Below are positions 1-6,949 of a DNA stretch of 14,632 bases, piece after piece; the stretch's first letter is position 1, and every line of letters starts with the position of its first letter. This stretch comes from Desulfobulbus sp. GTDB taxonomy: Bacteria > Desulfobacterota > Desulfobulbia > Desulfobulbales > Desulfobulbaceae. The stretch lies in NCBI GenBank assembly GCA_011051825.1, contig DRKH01000455.1, forward strand, positions 1 through 14,632, in the 5' to 3' direction. The notes below the pieces were generated by a model that searched no databases, was not told the origin of the DNA, and saw nothing but the letters and a program-made list of their open reading frames with translations. The translations under genes were made by a program, and so were the position numbers.

Positions 1-627
1 ACATTCCTGGCTGAAACCTCAGCAAAGATAAGCGAATTCCTGGTGCCTCAAGCCCTTGCCGTGGATACCACTAGCGGCACAACCACCGGAACCACGACGA
101 CCTCGACCACCTCCACATCGACCTCTTACGACACCTCATTCATAAAAAAAGAAGGCTACACCATCGACGGCGCCGGCAGTGGTCTGTACAGCTCCATCCT
201 GGAAAAGCTGACCCCGGATACCCGCTACTATGTACGGGCTTATGCAATTGTGAACAAAAGCGTGTACTATGGCCCGCAGCACGAATTTGAAACCTCCACC
301 GCCTGTTTTATCGCCACCGCCGCCTATGGTTCCATTCTTAACCCGGCGGTTGTGGTGCTTCGTGATTTTCGTGACCGATATCTGAAAACAAATCATCCGG
401 GCCGTCAGCTGGTTGCCTGGTATTATAAGAACTCGCCGCCGATTGCCGACCGCGTTGCGGCTTCCGCCGCAATGCGGTTTGTGGTCCGTCTTGTTCTGCT
501 GCCGGTGATTGCCGCCAGTTGGCTCCTGCTCCATCCGGGGACCATGAGTCTGGTGTTCTGGGTAGTCTGTTTAACCGTAATTCTGTTCCGCCTGCGACGG
601 CGTTGCATCCACACCCCTTCAACCTGA
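1..627 (+). CDS. CFI-box C-terminal domain protein with FN3-like domain (5' partial)
   Basis: The frame is open from base 1 to the stop at 625-627, so the gene starts left of the window; the GTG at 43 is probably internal. Visible parts in order: a Thr/Ser-rich linker (about codons 22-42), then the end of an FN3-like domain with the typical pattern LTPDTRYYVRAYA...YGP...FET (about codons 66-98). The motif CFIATAAYGS follows at codons 102-111, then LRDFRDRYL, GRQLV and SPPIADRVA, the hallmark of the family NCBI names CFI-box-CTERM. Two hydrophobic helices and a basic tail (RLRRRC) end the protein. This motif-helix-basic-tail arrangement resembles C-terminal sorting signals, so a cell-surface or envelope protein is likely (inference). 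The stop lies 20 bases before gspG, so the two may be co-transcribed. The ligand or role of the surface part cannot be told from this fragment. Confidence 0.8.
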   Translation, partial: TFLAETSAKISEFLVPQALAVDTTSGTTTGTTTTSTTSTSTSYDTSFIKKEGYTIDGAGSGLYSSILEKLTPDTRYYVRAYAIVNKSVYYGPQHEFETSTACFIATAAYGSILNPAVVVLRDFRDRYLKTNHPGRQLVAWYYKNSPPIADRVAASAAMRFVVRLVLLPVIAASWLLLHPGTMSLVFWVVCLTVILFRLRRRCIHTPST

Positions 628-647
628 AAGACGACGTACGATTTTCC

Positions 648-1100
648 ATGCAGATAAAAAAACGAATCTTGTCCTCCCAGCAGGGATTTACTCTGATTGA
701 ACTGATGGTGGTCATGGTGATCCTGGGTATCCTGGCCACCATGATTGTTCCCCGCATAATGGACCGGCCCGAAGAGGCCAGGCGAACCAAGGCCGCGATT
801 GATATTCAATCCCTTGAACAGGCGTTGAAGCTTTATAAACTCGATAATGGCCAGTACCCGACAACGGAACAGGGGCTGCAGGCCCTGGTTGAACCTCCGT
901 CAACCGGGCGACTGGCGAGGAAATGGCGCAAGGGCGGCTACCTCGACAAGGGAAAAGTGCCCAAAGATCCCTGGGGTAATGATTTTATTTATATCAGTCC
1001 CGGTATTCATTCCGATTTTGACCTGATGTCCTATGGACCGGACGGCGAGGCCGGTGGCGAAGGCGCTGATGCCGACATTAACAACTGGGAGCTTGAATAG
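648..1100 (+). CDS. gspG: Type II secretion major pseudopilin GspG
   Basis: 150 aa. GspG is the main subunit of the T2SS pseudopilus; it is inserted in the inner membrane as a prepilin, cleaved and N-methylated by the prepilin peptidase, then polymerised in the periplasm. The class III leader is MQIKKRILSSQQG with cleavage G13/F14, followed by FTLIELMVVMVILGILA with the Glu at mature position 5 (E18). Family marks: PTTEQGLQAL (71-80), DPWGN (107-111) and the Asp-rich loop SYGPDGEAGGEGADADI (128-144), which corresponds to the calcium-binding loop of known GspG proteins. The ATG at 648 is chosen because it gives a normal short basic leader; the frame stays open upstream to about 519, but that stretch lies over the preceding gene. 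The ribosome binding site is weak. First pseudopilin of the G-H-I-J-K series. Confidence 0.97.
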   Translation: MQIKKRILSSQQGFTLIELMVVMVILGILATMIVPRIMDRPEEARRTKAAIDIQSLEQALKLYKLDNGQYPTTEQGLQALVEPPSTGRLARKWRKGGYLDKGKVPKDPWGNDFIYISPGIHSDFDLMSYGPDGEAGGEGADADINNWELE

Positions 1101-1112
1101 AAACGGAACGTT

Positions 1113-1142
1113 ATGATGCAGGCCCGGTTCCTTCCCCTGTGA
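1113..1142 (+). other. Nine-codon mini-ORF overlapping the gspH start (GTGA)
   Basis: Two consecutive ATG codons at 1113 and 1116 open a nine-codon frame whose TGA stop (1140-1142) overlaps the GTG start of gspH (1139-1141). No good Shine-Dalgarno sequence precedes the GTG itself. The arrangement could couple gspH translation to that of the mini-ORF. Alternatively it marks a one- or two-base indel that separates a normal ATG start from gspH: joined in frame, the product would be a longer prepilin leader. Both readings are inference. Confidence 0.3.
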
Positions 1143-1660
1143 CAACCAGCGTCGTCCGATCATGTCGGGGGTTTACCCTGATTGAACTGGTCGTCGTCAT
1201 GGTTCTTCTGTCGATTATGACCGCCTTTGCCGTTCCGGCGATTCGGACTGCGCTTTTTTCCGACCAGTTAAAATCGACAGCCAGAAATCTGATCGGTCTG
1301 ATCAATGAAACCGGTCAGGCAGCCAGGCGCAATCAACAGGAGTTGTTTTTGATCTTTGACCGACAGGCACGGGTTTTTAAAGTGCAGACGGCAAACAGCT
1401 CAAACGAAAAGCGGAATTTTAATGTGGTGCACCTGGCTGACGAGGTTGAGGTTGTGGATTTTACCTCTGTTCACGGTGGTACTGAACGTCAGGGCAGGCT
1501 GAGCTTGAGATTTTCAAGAAAGGGGTATGTTGACAAAACCCTGATCCACCTCCGCGATGGGGACGGCCGTGAACTGACCCTGGCCCTTTCTCCGTTTCTT
1601 GGTGTTTCCAGGCTGTACGATTCCTATCGAACCTTTGAGGATGATGATCTGCAATGGTAA
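1139..1660 (+). CDS. gspH: Type II secretion minor pseudopilin GspH
   Basis: 173 aa. GspH is a minor pseudopilin at or near the pseudopilus tip. The leader MTTSVVRSCRG is cleaved at G11/F12, giving FTLIELVVVMVLLSIMTAFAVPAI with E16 as mature Glu5. The rest is a globular domain with a beta-rich C-terminal half, as in the GspH/FimT family; the segment ARNLIGLINETGQAARRNQQ after the helix fits this family. GTG at 1139 is the only usable start in this frame, because a stop at 1094-1096 closes it upstream and no ATG, TTG or other GTG lies between. The 3' end overlaps gspI: the sequence ATGGTAA holds both the gspI start and the gspH stop. See the mini-ORF entry for the unusual start region. Confidence 0.9.
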   Translation: MTTSVVRSCRGFTLIELVVVMVLLSIMTAFAVPAIRTALFSDQLKSTARNLIGLINETGQAARRNQQELFLIFDRQARVFKVQTANSSNEKRNFNVVHLADEVEVVDFTSVHGGTERQGRLSLRFSRKGYVDKTLIHLRDGDGRELTLALSPFLGVSRLYDSYRTFEDDDLQW

Positions 1661-2088
1661 GAAAGGATCGGCAGACAGAGAACAGGCGTCAACTGGGATT
1701 TACTCTTCTCGAGGTCATGGTTTCCGTGACCATCATCGGTATTGCCCTGGTCTCCCTGATCGGTTCCCAGTCTCAGAGTGTTTCCATTGCCGCCTCTTCA
1801 CGTTTTGAAACCACCGCCTCTCTGCTGGCTCAGCAGAAGATGACCGAACTGGCCCTTGTCGGTTTTGACGGGCTAACCACAGCAGAGGGTGATTTTGGTG
1901 ACGCTTTTCCCGGCTACCGCTGGAAAGCCGAAGTCAGGGATCTTGGTGTTGATGATACGGGAATCGAGGGCGTCGATGATATGCTCCGATCGGTCGATCT
2001 TCGTATCTCTTCGGGTCTGGAAGAAAATCAGACCTTTGGTGTGCGGGAAATCATGATGGCTCCCATAGAGGCGAAAGAGGGGACATGA
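1654..2088 (+). CDS. gspI: Type II secretion minor pseudopilin GspI
   Basis: 144 aa. GspI is a minor pseudopilin that nucleates the tip complex with GspJ and GspK in characterised systems. The leader is MVRKDRQTENRRQLG with cleavage G15/F16, followed by FTLLEVMVSVTIIGIALVSL; E20 is mature Glu5. The family pattern SRFETTASLLAQQKMTELAL follows, close to the usual A..LA..KM.E segment of GspI, and the length is normal. The start overlaps the end of gspH by seven bases, and the stop overlaps the gspJ start as ATGA (2085-2088), indicating translational coupling within the pseudopilin block. Confidence 0.93.
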   Translation: MVRKDRQTENRRQLGFTLLEVMVSVTIIGIALVSLIGSQSQSVSIAASSRFETTASLLAQQKMTELALVGFDGLTTAEGDFGDAFPGYRWKAEVRDLGVDDTGIEGVDDMLRSVDLRISSGLEENQTFGVREIMMAPIEAKEGT

Positions 2089-2825
2089 TACGGGAGCTGC
2101 TGGAGGGACATCGGTCCCTGGCCCGTACATCCCTGCAGGGCTTCACCCTGATGGAGATCATGCTGGCAACCATTATTCTGGGTATGGTGGTGAGCATGGT
2201 CACCATGTCGCTTTCCGGCTCATTGCGCGTGGTCGAAGCCACCCGTGACCAGGGAGAGCTGTATTACCGGGCCCAGATAGCCCTGCAGCGGATCAGCGAG
2301 GATCTGGAATCGGCGCTGTTGATTGATGGTGTTGATTTTATTGCTGATGCATCAGCTGAAGCGGATAAAAAACAGGTTCTGGTTCGTTTTACCTCCATGG
2401 CCCATGTCGCCTTTGATCCTGAAGGGGATCAGGACGGAATGGGGAATATCGGCTACGCCCTGATCCCGGATCCTGAAAACGAGGGCCAGTTGGTTCTGCT
2501 CAGAAGCGATCAACTCGTGCTGCCGCAGCAAAAGAAACCGGACGAAAAATTCAGGGACGGATTTCTCCTTTGTGATCGTCTTCGTTCCATTACCTTTACC
2601 TACTTTGATAGCGAGGGGGAGGCCTTTGATTCCTGGGACACCCGGGTCGATCCGCAGGCGGACGCAGAGGAAAAACTGCTTAAACGGCGTCTGCCGGCTG
2701 CTGTTTCCTGTCGTCTGGAATTCTGGCTTGATCAGAACGAGGAAACAACACTTATTTTTCAGACCAGTGTCAAAATTCCGACAGGTATGATTATTGCTAA
2801 GAAAGTACAGGGGAATGCTGCGTAA
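2085..2825 (+). CDS. gspJ: Type II secretion minor pseudopilin GspJ
   Basis: 246 aa. GspJ is a minor pseudopilin of the GspI-J-K tip complex. The 19-residue leader ends LARTSLQG with cleavage G19/F20, followed by FTLMEIMLATIILGMVVSMV; E24 is mature Glu5. The segment LYYRAQIALQRISEDLESAL (about 59-78) is typical of GspJ, and the large globular domain with beta structure behind it matches the family length. The ATGA overlap with gspI fixes the start. The 3' end runs 11 bases into gspK when gspK is started at the ATG at 2815. Confidence 0.93.
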   Translation: MIRELLEGHRSLARTSLQGFTLMEIMLATIILGMVVSMVTMSLSGSLRVVEATRDQGELYYRAQIALQRISEDLESALLIDGVDFIADASAEADKKQVLVRFTSMAHVAFDPEGDQDGMGNIGYALIPDPENEGQLVLLRSDQLVLPQQKKPDEKFRDGFLLCDRLRSITFTYFDSEGEAFDSWDTRVDPQADAEEKLLKRRLPAAVSCRLEFWLDQNEETTLIFQTSVKIPTGMIIAKKVQGNAA

Positions 2826-3903
2826 TTCATCGGGAATGGCCTTGCTGATTACCCTGGCTGCCATCAGTTTTCTGGTCGCGTTGACGGTGCAGCTGGCCAC
2901 CAGCGTTAACTGGCAGGTTCAGGCCTCGTCCAATCAGCAGGAAGCTGTGCAGCTCAATGCGGCGCTTTTTTCCGGGCTCACTCTTGTGCGGGCATCGTTG
3001 TACGGCGACCAGCAGCAGGCTGAGCAGGGCAAACGGCAGAGCCGCGGATTTGATTCACTGCAGGACGGCTGGAACAACTTGGATAAGGAAAAGACGCTTG
3101 ATCTGGTCGGCGGCGACAGCCTGTCGATTCTGGTCCAGGACCTCAGTGGTCGAATTCAGCTCAATCGACTGGTGCTCAGTGAGGAAGAAAAAAAGGATAT
3201 TCAAGGCCGGCAGCAGGAACAACAGCGACAGGAGCAGCAGCAGGGCCGACAACCTCGACAGCTTCAGGATCCCGAGAAACTACAGCGGGGCCTCTGGAAA
3301 CGTTTTCTGCTCTCGGGAAAATTTGCAGTTGAAAACGAAGATGAAGCCGTCGCCCTGATTGATGCACTCAGCGACTGGATCGACAGTGATGACCAGGAGC
3401 GGGACCACGGGGTGGAAAATGGCTACTATTTAACCCTGGAAAAACCCTATTCCTGCAGAAACGGTCCGCTGCAGTATCCAGAGGAGCTGCTGCTGGTCAA
3501 GGGGTTCACCCGTCAGCTTGTCTATGGTGATGAGGAACATCAGGGGATTCTCCAGTATCTGACCATCTATGGCAGGGACGGTAAAATCAATATCAACACC
3601 GCCCCTGCTCCGGTCTTAAAGGCTCTGGCCCCCGGAATCAGCGATGAAATGGTGGATATGTTGATTGAATTCAGAAGCGACCCGGAGAATCTGGATGCGC
3701 TGGCGGATTCAGGCTGGTATCAACAGATTACGGATTTCCCCGATGATATTGTCATTGACGAGGGAATAATAACCACGGAGAGTTCATATTTTTCCTGTAC
3801 CGTGACTGCAGGACGTGACGGATTACAGCAGACCGGGACCGGTTCCATTTATCGGAACGCTGAAACCCGGGAACAGACGCTTTTGAGCTGGAAAGTCGAA
3901 TAA
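2815..3903 (+). CDS. gspK: Type II secretion minor pseudopilin GspK
   Basis: 362 aa from the ATG at 2815; a TTG at 2794 in the same frame would add seven residues. The ATG is preferred because it leaves the short leader MLRNSSG before the hydrophobic segment MALLITLAAISFLVALTVQLA. There is no Glu at mature position 5, which is normal for GspK, the subunit that caps the pseudopilus tip. The domain KININTAPAPVLKALAPGI (257-275) with following helices is the SAM-like/helix-hairpin-helix region of the family, and the EDEAVALIDALSDWIDSDD stretch (about 182-200) is also typical. Odd feature: residues about 130-153 form a Gln/Arg-rich low-complexity insert in which roughly half of the residues are Gln. 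The gene ends the pseudopilin block; 43 bases of heptamer repeat separate it from gspL. Confidence 0.93.
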   Translation: MLRNSSGMALLITLAAISFLVALTVQLATSVNWQVQASSNQQEAVQLNAALFSGLTLVRASLYGDQQQAEQGKRQSRGFDSLQDGWNNLDKEKTLDLVGGDSLSILVQDLSGRIQLNRLVLSEEEKKDIQGRQQEQQRQEQQQGRQPRQLQDPEKLQRGLWKRFLLSGKFAVENEDEAVALIDALSDWIDSDDQERDHGVENGYYLTLEKPYSCRNGPLQYPEELLLVKGFTRQLVYGDEEHQGILQYLTIYGRDGKININTAPAPVLKALAPGISDEMVDMLIEFRSDPENLDALADSGWYQQITDFPDDIVIDEGIITTESSYFSCTVTAGRDGLQQTGTGSIYRNAETREQTLLSWKVE

Positions 3904-3904
3904 T

Positions 3905-3946
3905 CCGCAACCCGCAACCCGGAATCCGAAACCCTTCACCTGACAC
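3905..3946 (+). repeat. Heptanucleotide tandem repeat between gspK and gspL (six units)
   Basis: The entire gap between the gspK stop and the gspL ATG can be read as six consecutive 7-base units: CCGCAAC, CCGCAAC, CCGGAAT, CCGAAAC, CCTTCAC, CTGACAC. The first two are identical, the next two each differ by about two bases, and the last two are more degenerate. No ribosome binding site is visible in it. It resembles the short tandemly repeated heptamers known from other bacteria; any function is unknown. Confidence 0.7.
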
Positions 3947-5464
3947 ATGGCAATGCGTATACTTGGTCTTGACATCCATACAGAACACCTCGCTGCGGTG
4001 GTTCTTGAACAGCGGGCAACGGAGCATACCGTCCGTGCCTGCGGTTCTCTGGATGTCGACGGTCAAGAACAGATGTACGAAGCATTAGCGGAGTTCCTGC
4101 AACAAAATGCTTTTGAGGTTGATTCCTGCATACTCGGACTGCCTCTGTCCCTTATCAGTCTCCGTAACCTGACCCTTCCCTTCAGTGATCGCAGGAAAAT
4201 GCTCCAGGTGCTCCCGCTGGAGCTTGAGGAGCAGTTGCTGGTGCCGATAGAAGATCAGGTCGTCGACTTTCAGGTCACCGGACGACAGGGAACCGGCAGT
4301 CACCTGCTGGTCGGTGCCGTGGAAAAAGAGGTTTTGCATAAGCTCCTTCCGCTTCTTAAAGAAAACGGCTTGACTCCGAAGGTGGTTGTTCCTGCGTTTG
4401 CCTGTCTGGCCAGGGAACATATGCAGGGCCGCCGGGGAAAGGGAGAGCCAACACTTTTTCTGCACGCTGATATGCATGCGATGAGTATGGCTCTGTGGGT
4501 TGAGGGCAGGGTTATATTCATGCGGAGAATGGCCTATACGGAACAGATTTTTATTGAGTCGCTTTCCGGCGGACAGACCGGCGTTGCCGTTCCTGACCAG
4601 CAGGCCGCCGAACAGGGCCTCATCCGGGTGTGTGCCGCTATGACCAGCAGCCTGTATTTTTTTCAGCAGAACTTCGAGCACAGCCTTCGGATCCGTTCTG
4701 CGGTTCTGTCCGGTTGTCTTGCAGGGCAAAACCGCTTTCTGGAACTGATCAGGCGTGAACTCGGGCTGGAGGTGGAGGCGAGTCCACCGCTCCATGAAAG
4801 AAATACAATACGCCTTGCCCCAGCCGTTGAGGAGCGTTGGCAGTCCTTCCGCTTTGAGATGCCGCTTGCTCTTGCCCTGGGGGGGCTGAAAAAGAAGAAG
4901 CCACAGGAACTGAACTTTCTCCAGGGTGAATTTGCCCACGATTCACGACGTCTGTTTTCCAGACGATCCCTGCTTGCCGCCGCCGTTGTTTTCAGTCTTA
5001 TCTGTGCCGTCTGGATCGGCTTTCTGGTGACCGACTACCGATCCCTTCGCTCCCGGGCATCAGAGCTGCACGGCGAAATGGTCGCCCTTTTTAAACAGAC
5101 CTTCCCCGAAGTGACACGAGTTGTCGAACCACATGTGCAGATGCAGTCGAAACTCAGAGAGGTGCAAAACTCGGAGGTAGCCATTCCGTTGTTTTCAGGA
5201 GATAAACGGGTGCTGGATATCCTTGCCGACATTTCCGGTCGAATACCGGAGAATCTTTCGCTCCATGTTTCCCGTCTGGTGATTGACCAGGAGTCAGTCC
5301 AGATCAAGGGGACAACCGATGCCTATAATAATGTGGATGTCATAAAGAGTAAGCTTGCCGCTTCACCGCGCTACGCCGAGGTGAAAATCGTTTCGGCAAC
5401 AGCGGACAAGAAAAAGGGTTCTATCCGTTTTGAAATTCGTCTCCAGCTCATGGAGGCATCCTGA
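3947..5464 (+). CDS. gspL: Type II secretion inner-membrane protein GspL (PilM/PilN-like)
   Basis: 505 aa. GspL recruits the ATPase GspE to the membrane and couples it to GspM and the pseudopilus. Residues 1 to about 330 form the cytoplasmic actin-like domain related to PilM: the start MRILGLDIHTEHLAAVVLE is the typical first beta hairpin, and LPLSLISLRNLTLPFSDRR followed by LPLELEEQLLVPIEDQVVDF matches PilM/GspL proteins. A single membrane helix lies at about 342-361 (LLAAAVVFSLICAVWIGFLV). The periplasmic part (about 365-505) is PilN-like, with a helix and a ferredoxin-like fold (LDILADISGRIPENLSLHVS...VQIKGTTDAYNNVDVIKSKL). So it joins the roles that separate PilM and PilN proteins have in type IV pili. 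ATG 3947 or the ATG two codons later could be used. The stop overlaps the gspM start (TGATG). Confidence 0.9.
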   Translation: MAMRILGLDIHTEHLAAVVLEQRATEHTVRACGSLDVDGQEQMYEALAEFLQQNAFEVDSCILGLPLSLISLRNLTLPFSDRRKMLQVLPLELEEQLLVPIEDQVVDFQVTGRQGTGSHLLVGAVEKEVLHKLLPLLKENGLTPKVVVPAFACLAREHMQGRRGKGEPTLFLHADMHAMSMALWVEGRVIFMRRMAYTEQIFIESLSGGQTGVAVPDQQAAEQGLIRVCAAMTSSLYFFQQNFEHSLRIRSAVLSGCLAGQNRFLELIRRELGLEVEASPPLHERNTIRLAPAVEERWQSFRFEMPLALALGGLKKKKPQELNFLQGEFAHDSRRLFSRRSLLAAAVVFSLICAVWIGFLVTDYRSLRSRASELHGEMVALFKQTFPEVTRVVEPHVQMQSKLREVQNSEVAIPLFSGDKRVLDILADISGRIPENLSLHVSRLVIDQESVQIKGTTDAYNNVDVIKSKLAASPRYAEVKIVSATADKKKGSIRFEIRLQLMEAS

Positions 5465-6000
5465 TGGCCCTTTCAAAGCGGGATACAACCGCACTGACCA
5501 TCGGTGCCGGTCTACTGCTGCTTTTTATTATGGTCCAGTTTGTGGTGTTTCCACTGGTCGATAAACGGAAACGTTTGAGAAAAACCATTGCTTCACGTCG
5601 AATTGCGGTGCAGGAAATGCGGGATATGCAGACCCAGTACGGACAACTCAACCGGCAGAGTCACGGGCTGGAAAAGCAACTGGCTCAGAGAGCCCCGGAT
5701 TTCAGTCTGTTTTCCTTTCTGGAAAAGATGGCTACAGAGAGCAAAATCAAGGATCATATCACCTATATGAAACCGTCAACCGTGACCGGAGAGGGGAACC
5801 TCCGTCAGGTTATGGTCGAGATGAAGCTGCAGGTCATCGGTCTTCAACAGCTTGTGACTTTTCTCAAACGTATCGAGTCACCGCAAAACGTTGTTACCAT
5901 TAAAAGGATTTCCATTCAGGAGAACAGGAAGATCAAAGGAACGCTGGATGTCATCATGCAGGTGATCAGTATTGATCAACAGGGGCGAAAGAGTGGTTGA
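5464..6000 (+). CDS. gspM: Type II secretion protein GspM (PilO-like)
   Basis: 178 aa. GspM is the bitopic partner of GspL in the inner-membrane platform. It has a short cytoplasmic end (MALSKRDTT), a membrane helix at about 10-32 (ALTIGAGLLLLFIMVQFVVF), a probable coiled coil (about 33-78, rich in Lys, Arg, Gln and Leu) and a C-terminal ferredoxin-like domain (about 80-175) ending in VTIKRISIQ...LDVIMQVISI, as in the PilO/GspM family. Size and topology are normal. The start overlaps the gspL stop by one base. The family is weakly conserved in sequence, so the assignment rests on topology, the ferredoxin-like pattern and position after gspL. Confidence 0.87.
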   Translation: MALSKRDTTALTIGAGLLLLFIMVQFVVFPLVDKRKRLRKTIASRRIAVQEMRDMQTQYGQLNRQSHGLEKQLAQRAPDFSLFSFLEKMATESKIKDHITYMKPSTVTGEGNLRQVMVEMKLQVIGLQQLVTFLKRIESPQNVVTIKRISIQENRKIKGTLDVIMQVISIDQQGRKSG

Positions 6001-6014
6001 ACCGGGGCGAAATC

Positions 6015-6947
6015 ATGGGCGGTAAGGGGCGGGGATGGTTGCTGTCATCGGCCGGGTACCTGCTGTATACCCTGGTTGTCCTTGTCGGTCTGCTCTGGCT
6101 GCTGTTCCCGGCCCAGGCTGTACAGAACCGGCTTCAATGGCAGCTGCAGCAACATACTCCCGGTTACCGATGGAATATCGGTTCGTTGGGGATTGCCCTG
6201 CCGGACGGCCTGGTGTCGACCGATGTCCGGGTGGTCCCTGTTCAGGGCAAAGCTGCTGTTCTGACCCTTGACCGGATTACTGTTGCACCCGTGGTGGAGA
6301 GCCTTTTCGGTAAAGAAAAGGCCATCCGTTTCAAGATGCACCTGCTGCAGGGAGAGATTCGGGGCAGGGTTCTGGTTGGTTCCGGAACCAAACGGTTTAC
6401 CTGCCGGGGAACCTTTGAGGGGCTGCAGCCGGCGAAGTTGAAGGTTGTACAAAAAAGCCTGCGGAGAATGCTTGATGGAACCCTTGCCGGGAGCTTTTCC
6501 GGCCAGGGGCAGTGGGACAGGGTTGCCCGGGCCAAGCTGCAGGGTGCCTTACGCCTGACCGGAGGCACCTTGCAATTCCGGCAACCTGTGCTTGGCTTGA
6601 GTGTGTTGCCGTATACAAAAATAGAAACCGCTTTCAAACGACAGAAAGGGCAATGGCTGTTTGAAAAGGGTACCCTGCAGTCGCCGTTGATAAACGGTAC
6701 TTTCAGCGGTTCGGTTCAAGGCGGTGGAACTCCGGCCTCCAGCCGTCTGCAGTTTACAGGTACTCTGACCCCGCGTTCGGAGATGTTTGCCGGCTTAAAA
6801 GATGCCCGGCTGGCCAAGGTGGTTCGTACCCATCTCAAAAGTGGAGGTCTGCCCTTTACGGTGAACGGCACGGCTGCCGAGCCGGGTATTCGTTTCAGTG
6901 GTGCTCTGTCCAAGGCACTCAAGAGTCTGAAGAGGAGCACGAAATAG
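6015..6947 (+). CDS. gspN: Type II secretion protein GspN (AsmA-like)
   Basis: 310 aa from the ATG at 6015, which has a GGGGCGA ribosome binding sequence 5-11 bases upstream. A TTG at 5997 overlapping the gspM stop would add six residues and cannot be excluded. An N-terminal membrane helix lies at about 14-34 (AGYLLYTLVVLVGLLWLLFP), followed by a periplasmic domain of repeated beta strands with amphipathic pattern: NIGSLGIALPDGLVSTDVRV, LTLDRITVAP, GEIRGRVLVG, LAGSFSGQGQW, ALRLTGGTLQF and GTLQSPLINGTFSGSV. This is the AsmA/GspN-type pattern seen in accessory T2SS proteins of deltaproteobacteria and Leptospira. Its exact role is unsettled. Its position between gspM and gspC supports the name. 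Confidence 0.8.
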   Translation: MGGKGRGWLLSSAGYLLYTLVVLVGLLWLLFPAQAVQNRLQWQLQQHTPGYRWNIGSLGIALPDGLVSTDVRVVPVQGKAAVLTLDRITVAPVVESLFGKEKAIRFKMHLLQGEIRGRVLVGSGTKRFTCRGTFEGLQPAKLKVVQKSLRRMLDGTLAGSFSGQGQWDRVARAKLQGALRLTGGTLQFRQPVLGLSVLPYTKIETAFKRQKGQWLFEKGTLQSPLINGTFSGSVQGGGTPASSRLQFTGTLTPRSEMFAGLKDARLAKVVRTHLKSGGLPFTVNGTAAEPGIRFSGALSKALKSLKRSTK

Positions 6948-6949
6948 TC

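Noticed and set aside
519..647. N-terminal extension of gspG
   Set aside because: It would put about 43 residues before the prepilin leader and lies wholly over the preceding gene or the short gap.
5997..6014. TTG start for gspN overlapping the gspM stop
   Set aside because: The ATG at 6015 has a better ribosome binding sequence and start codon, and the six extra residues add nothing recognisable; not fully excluded.
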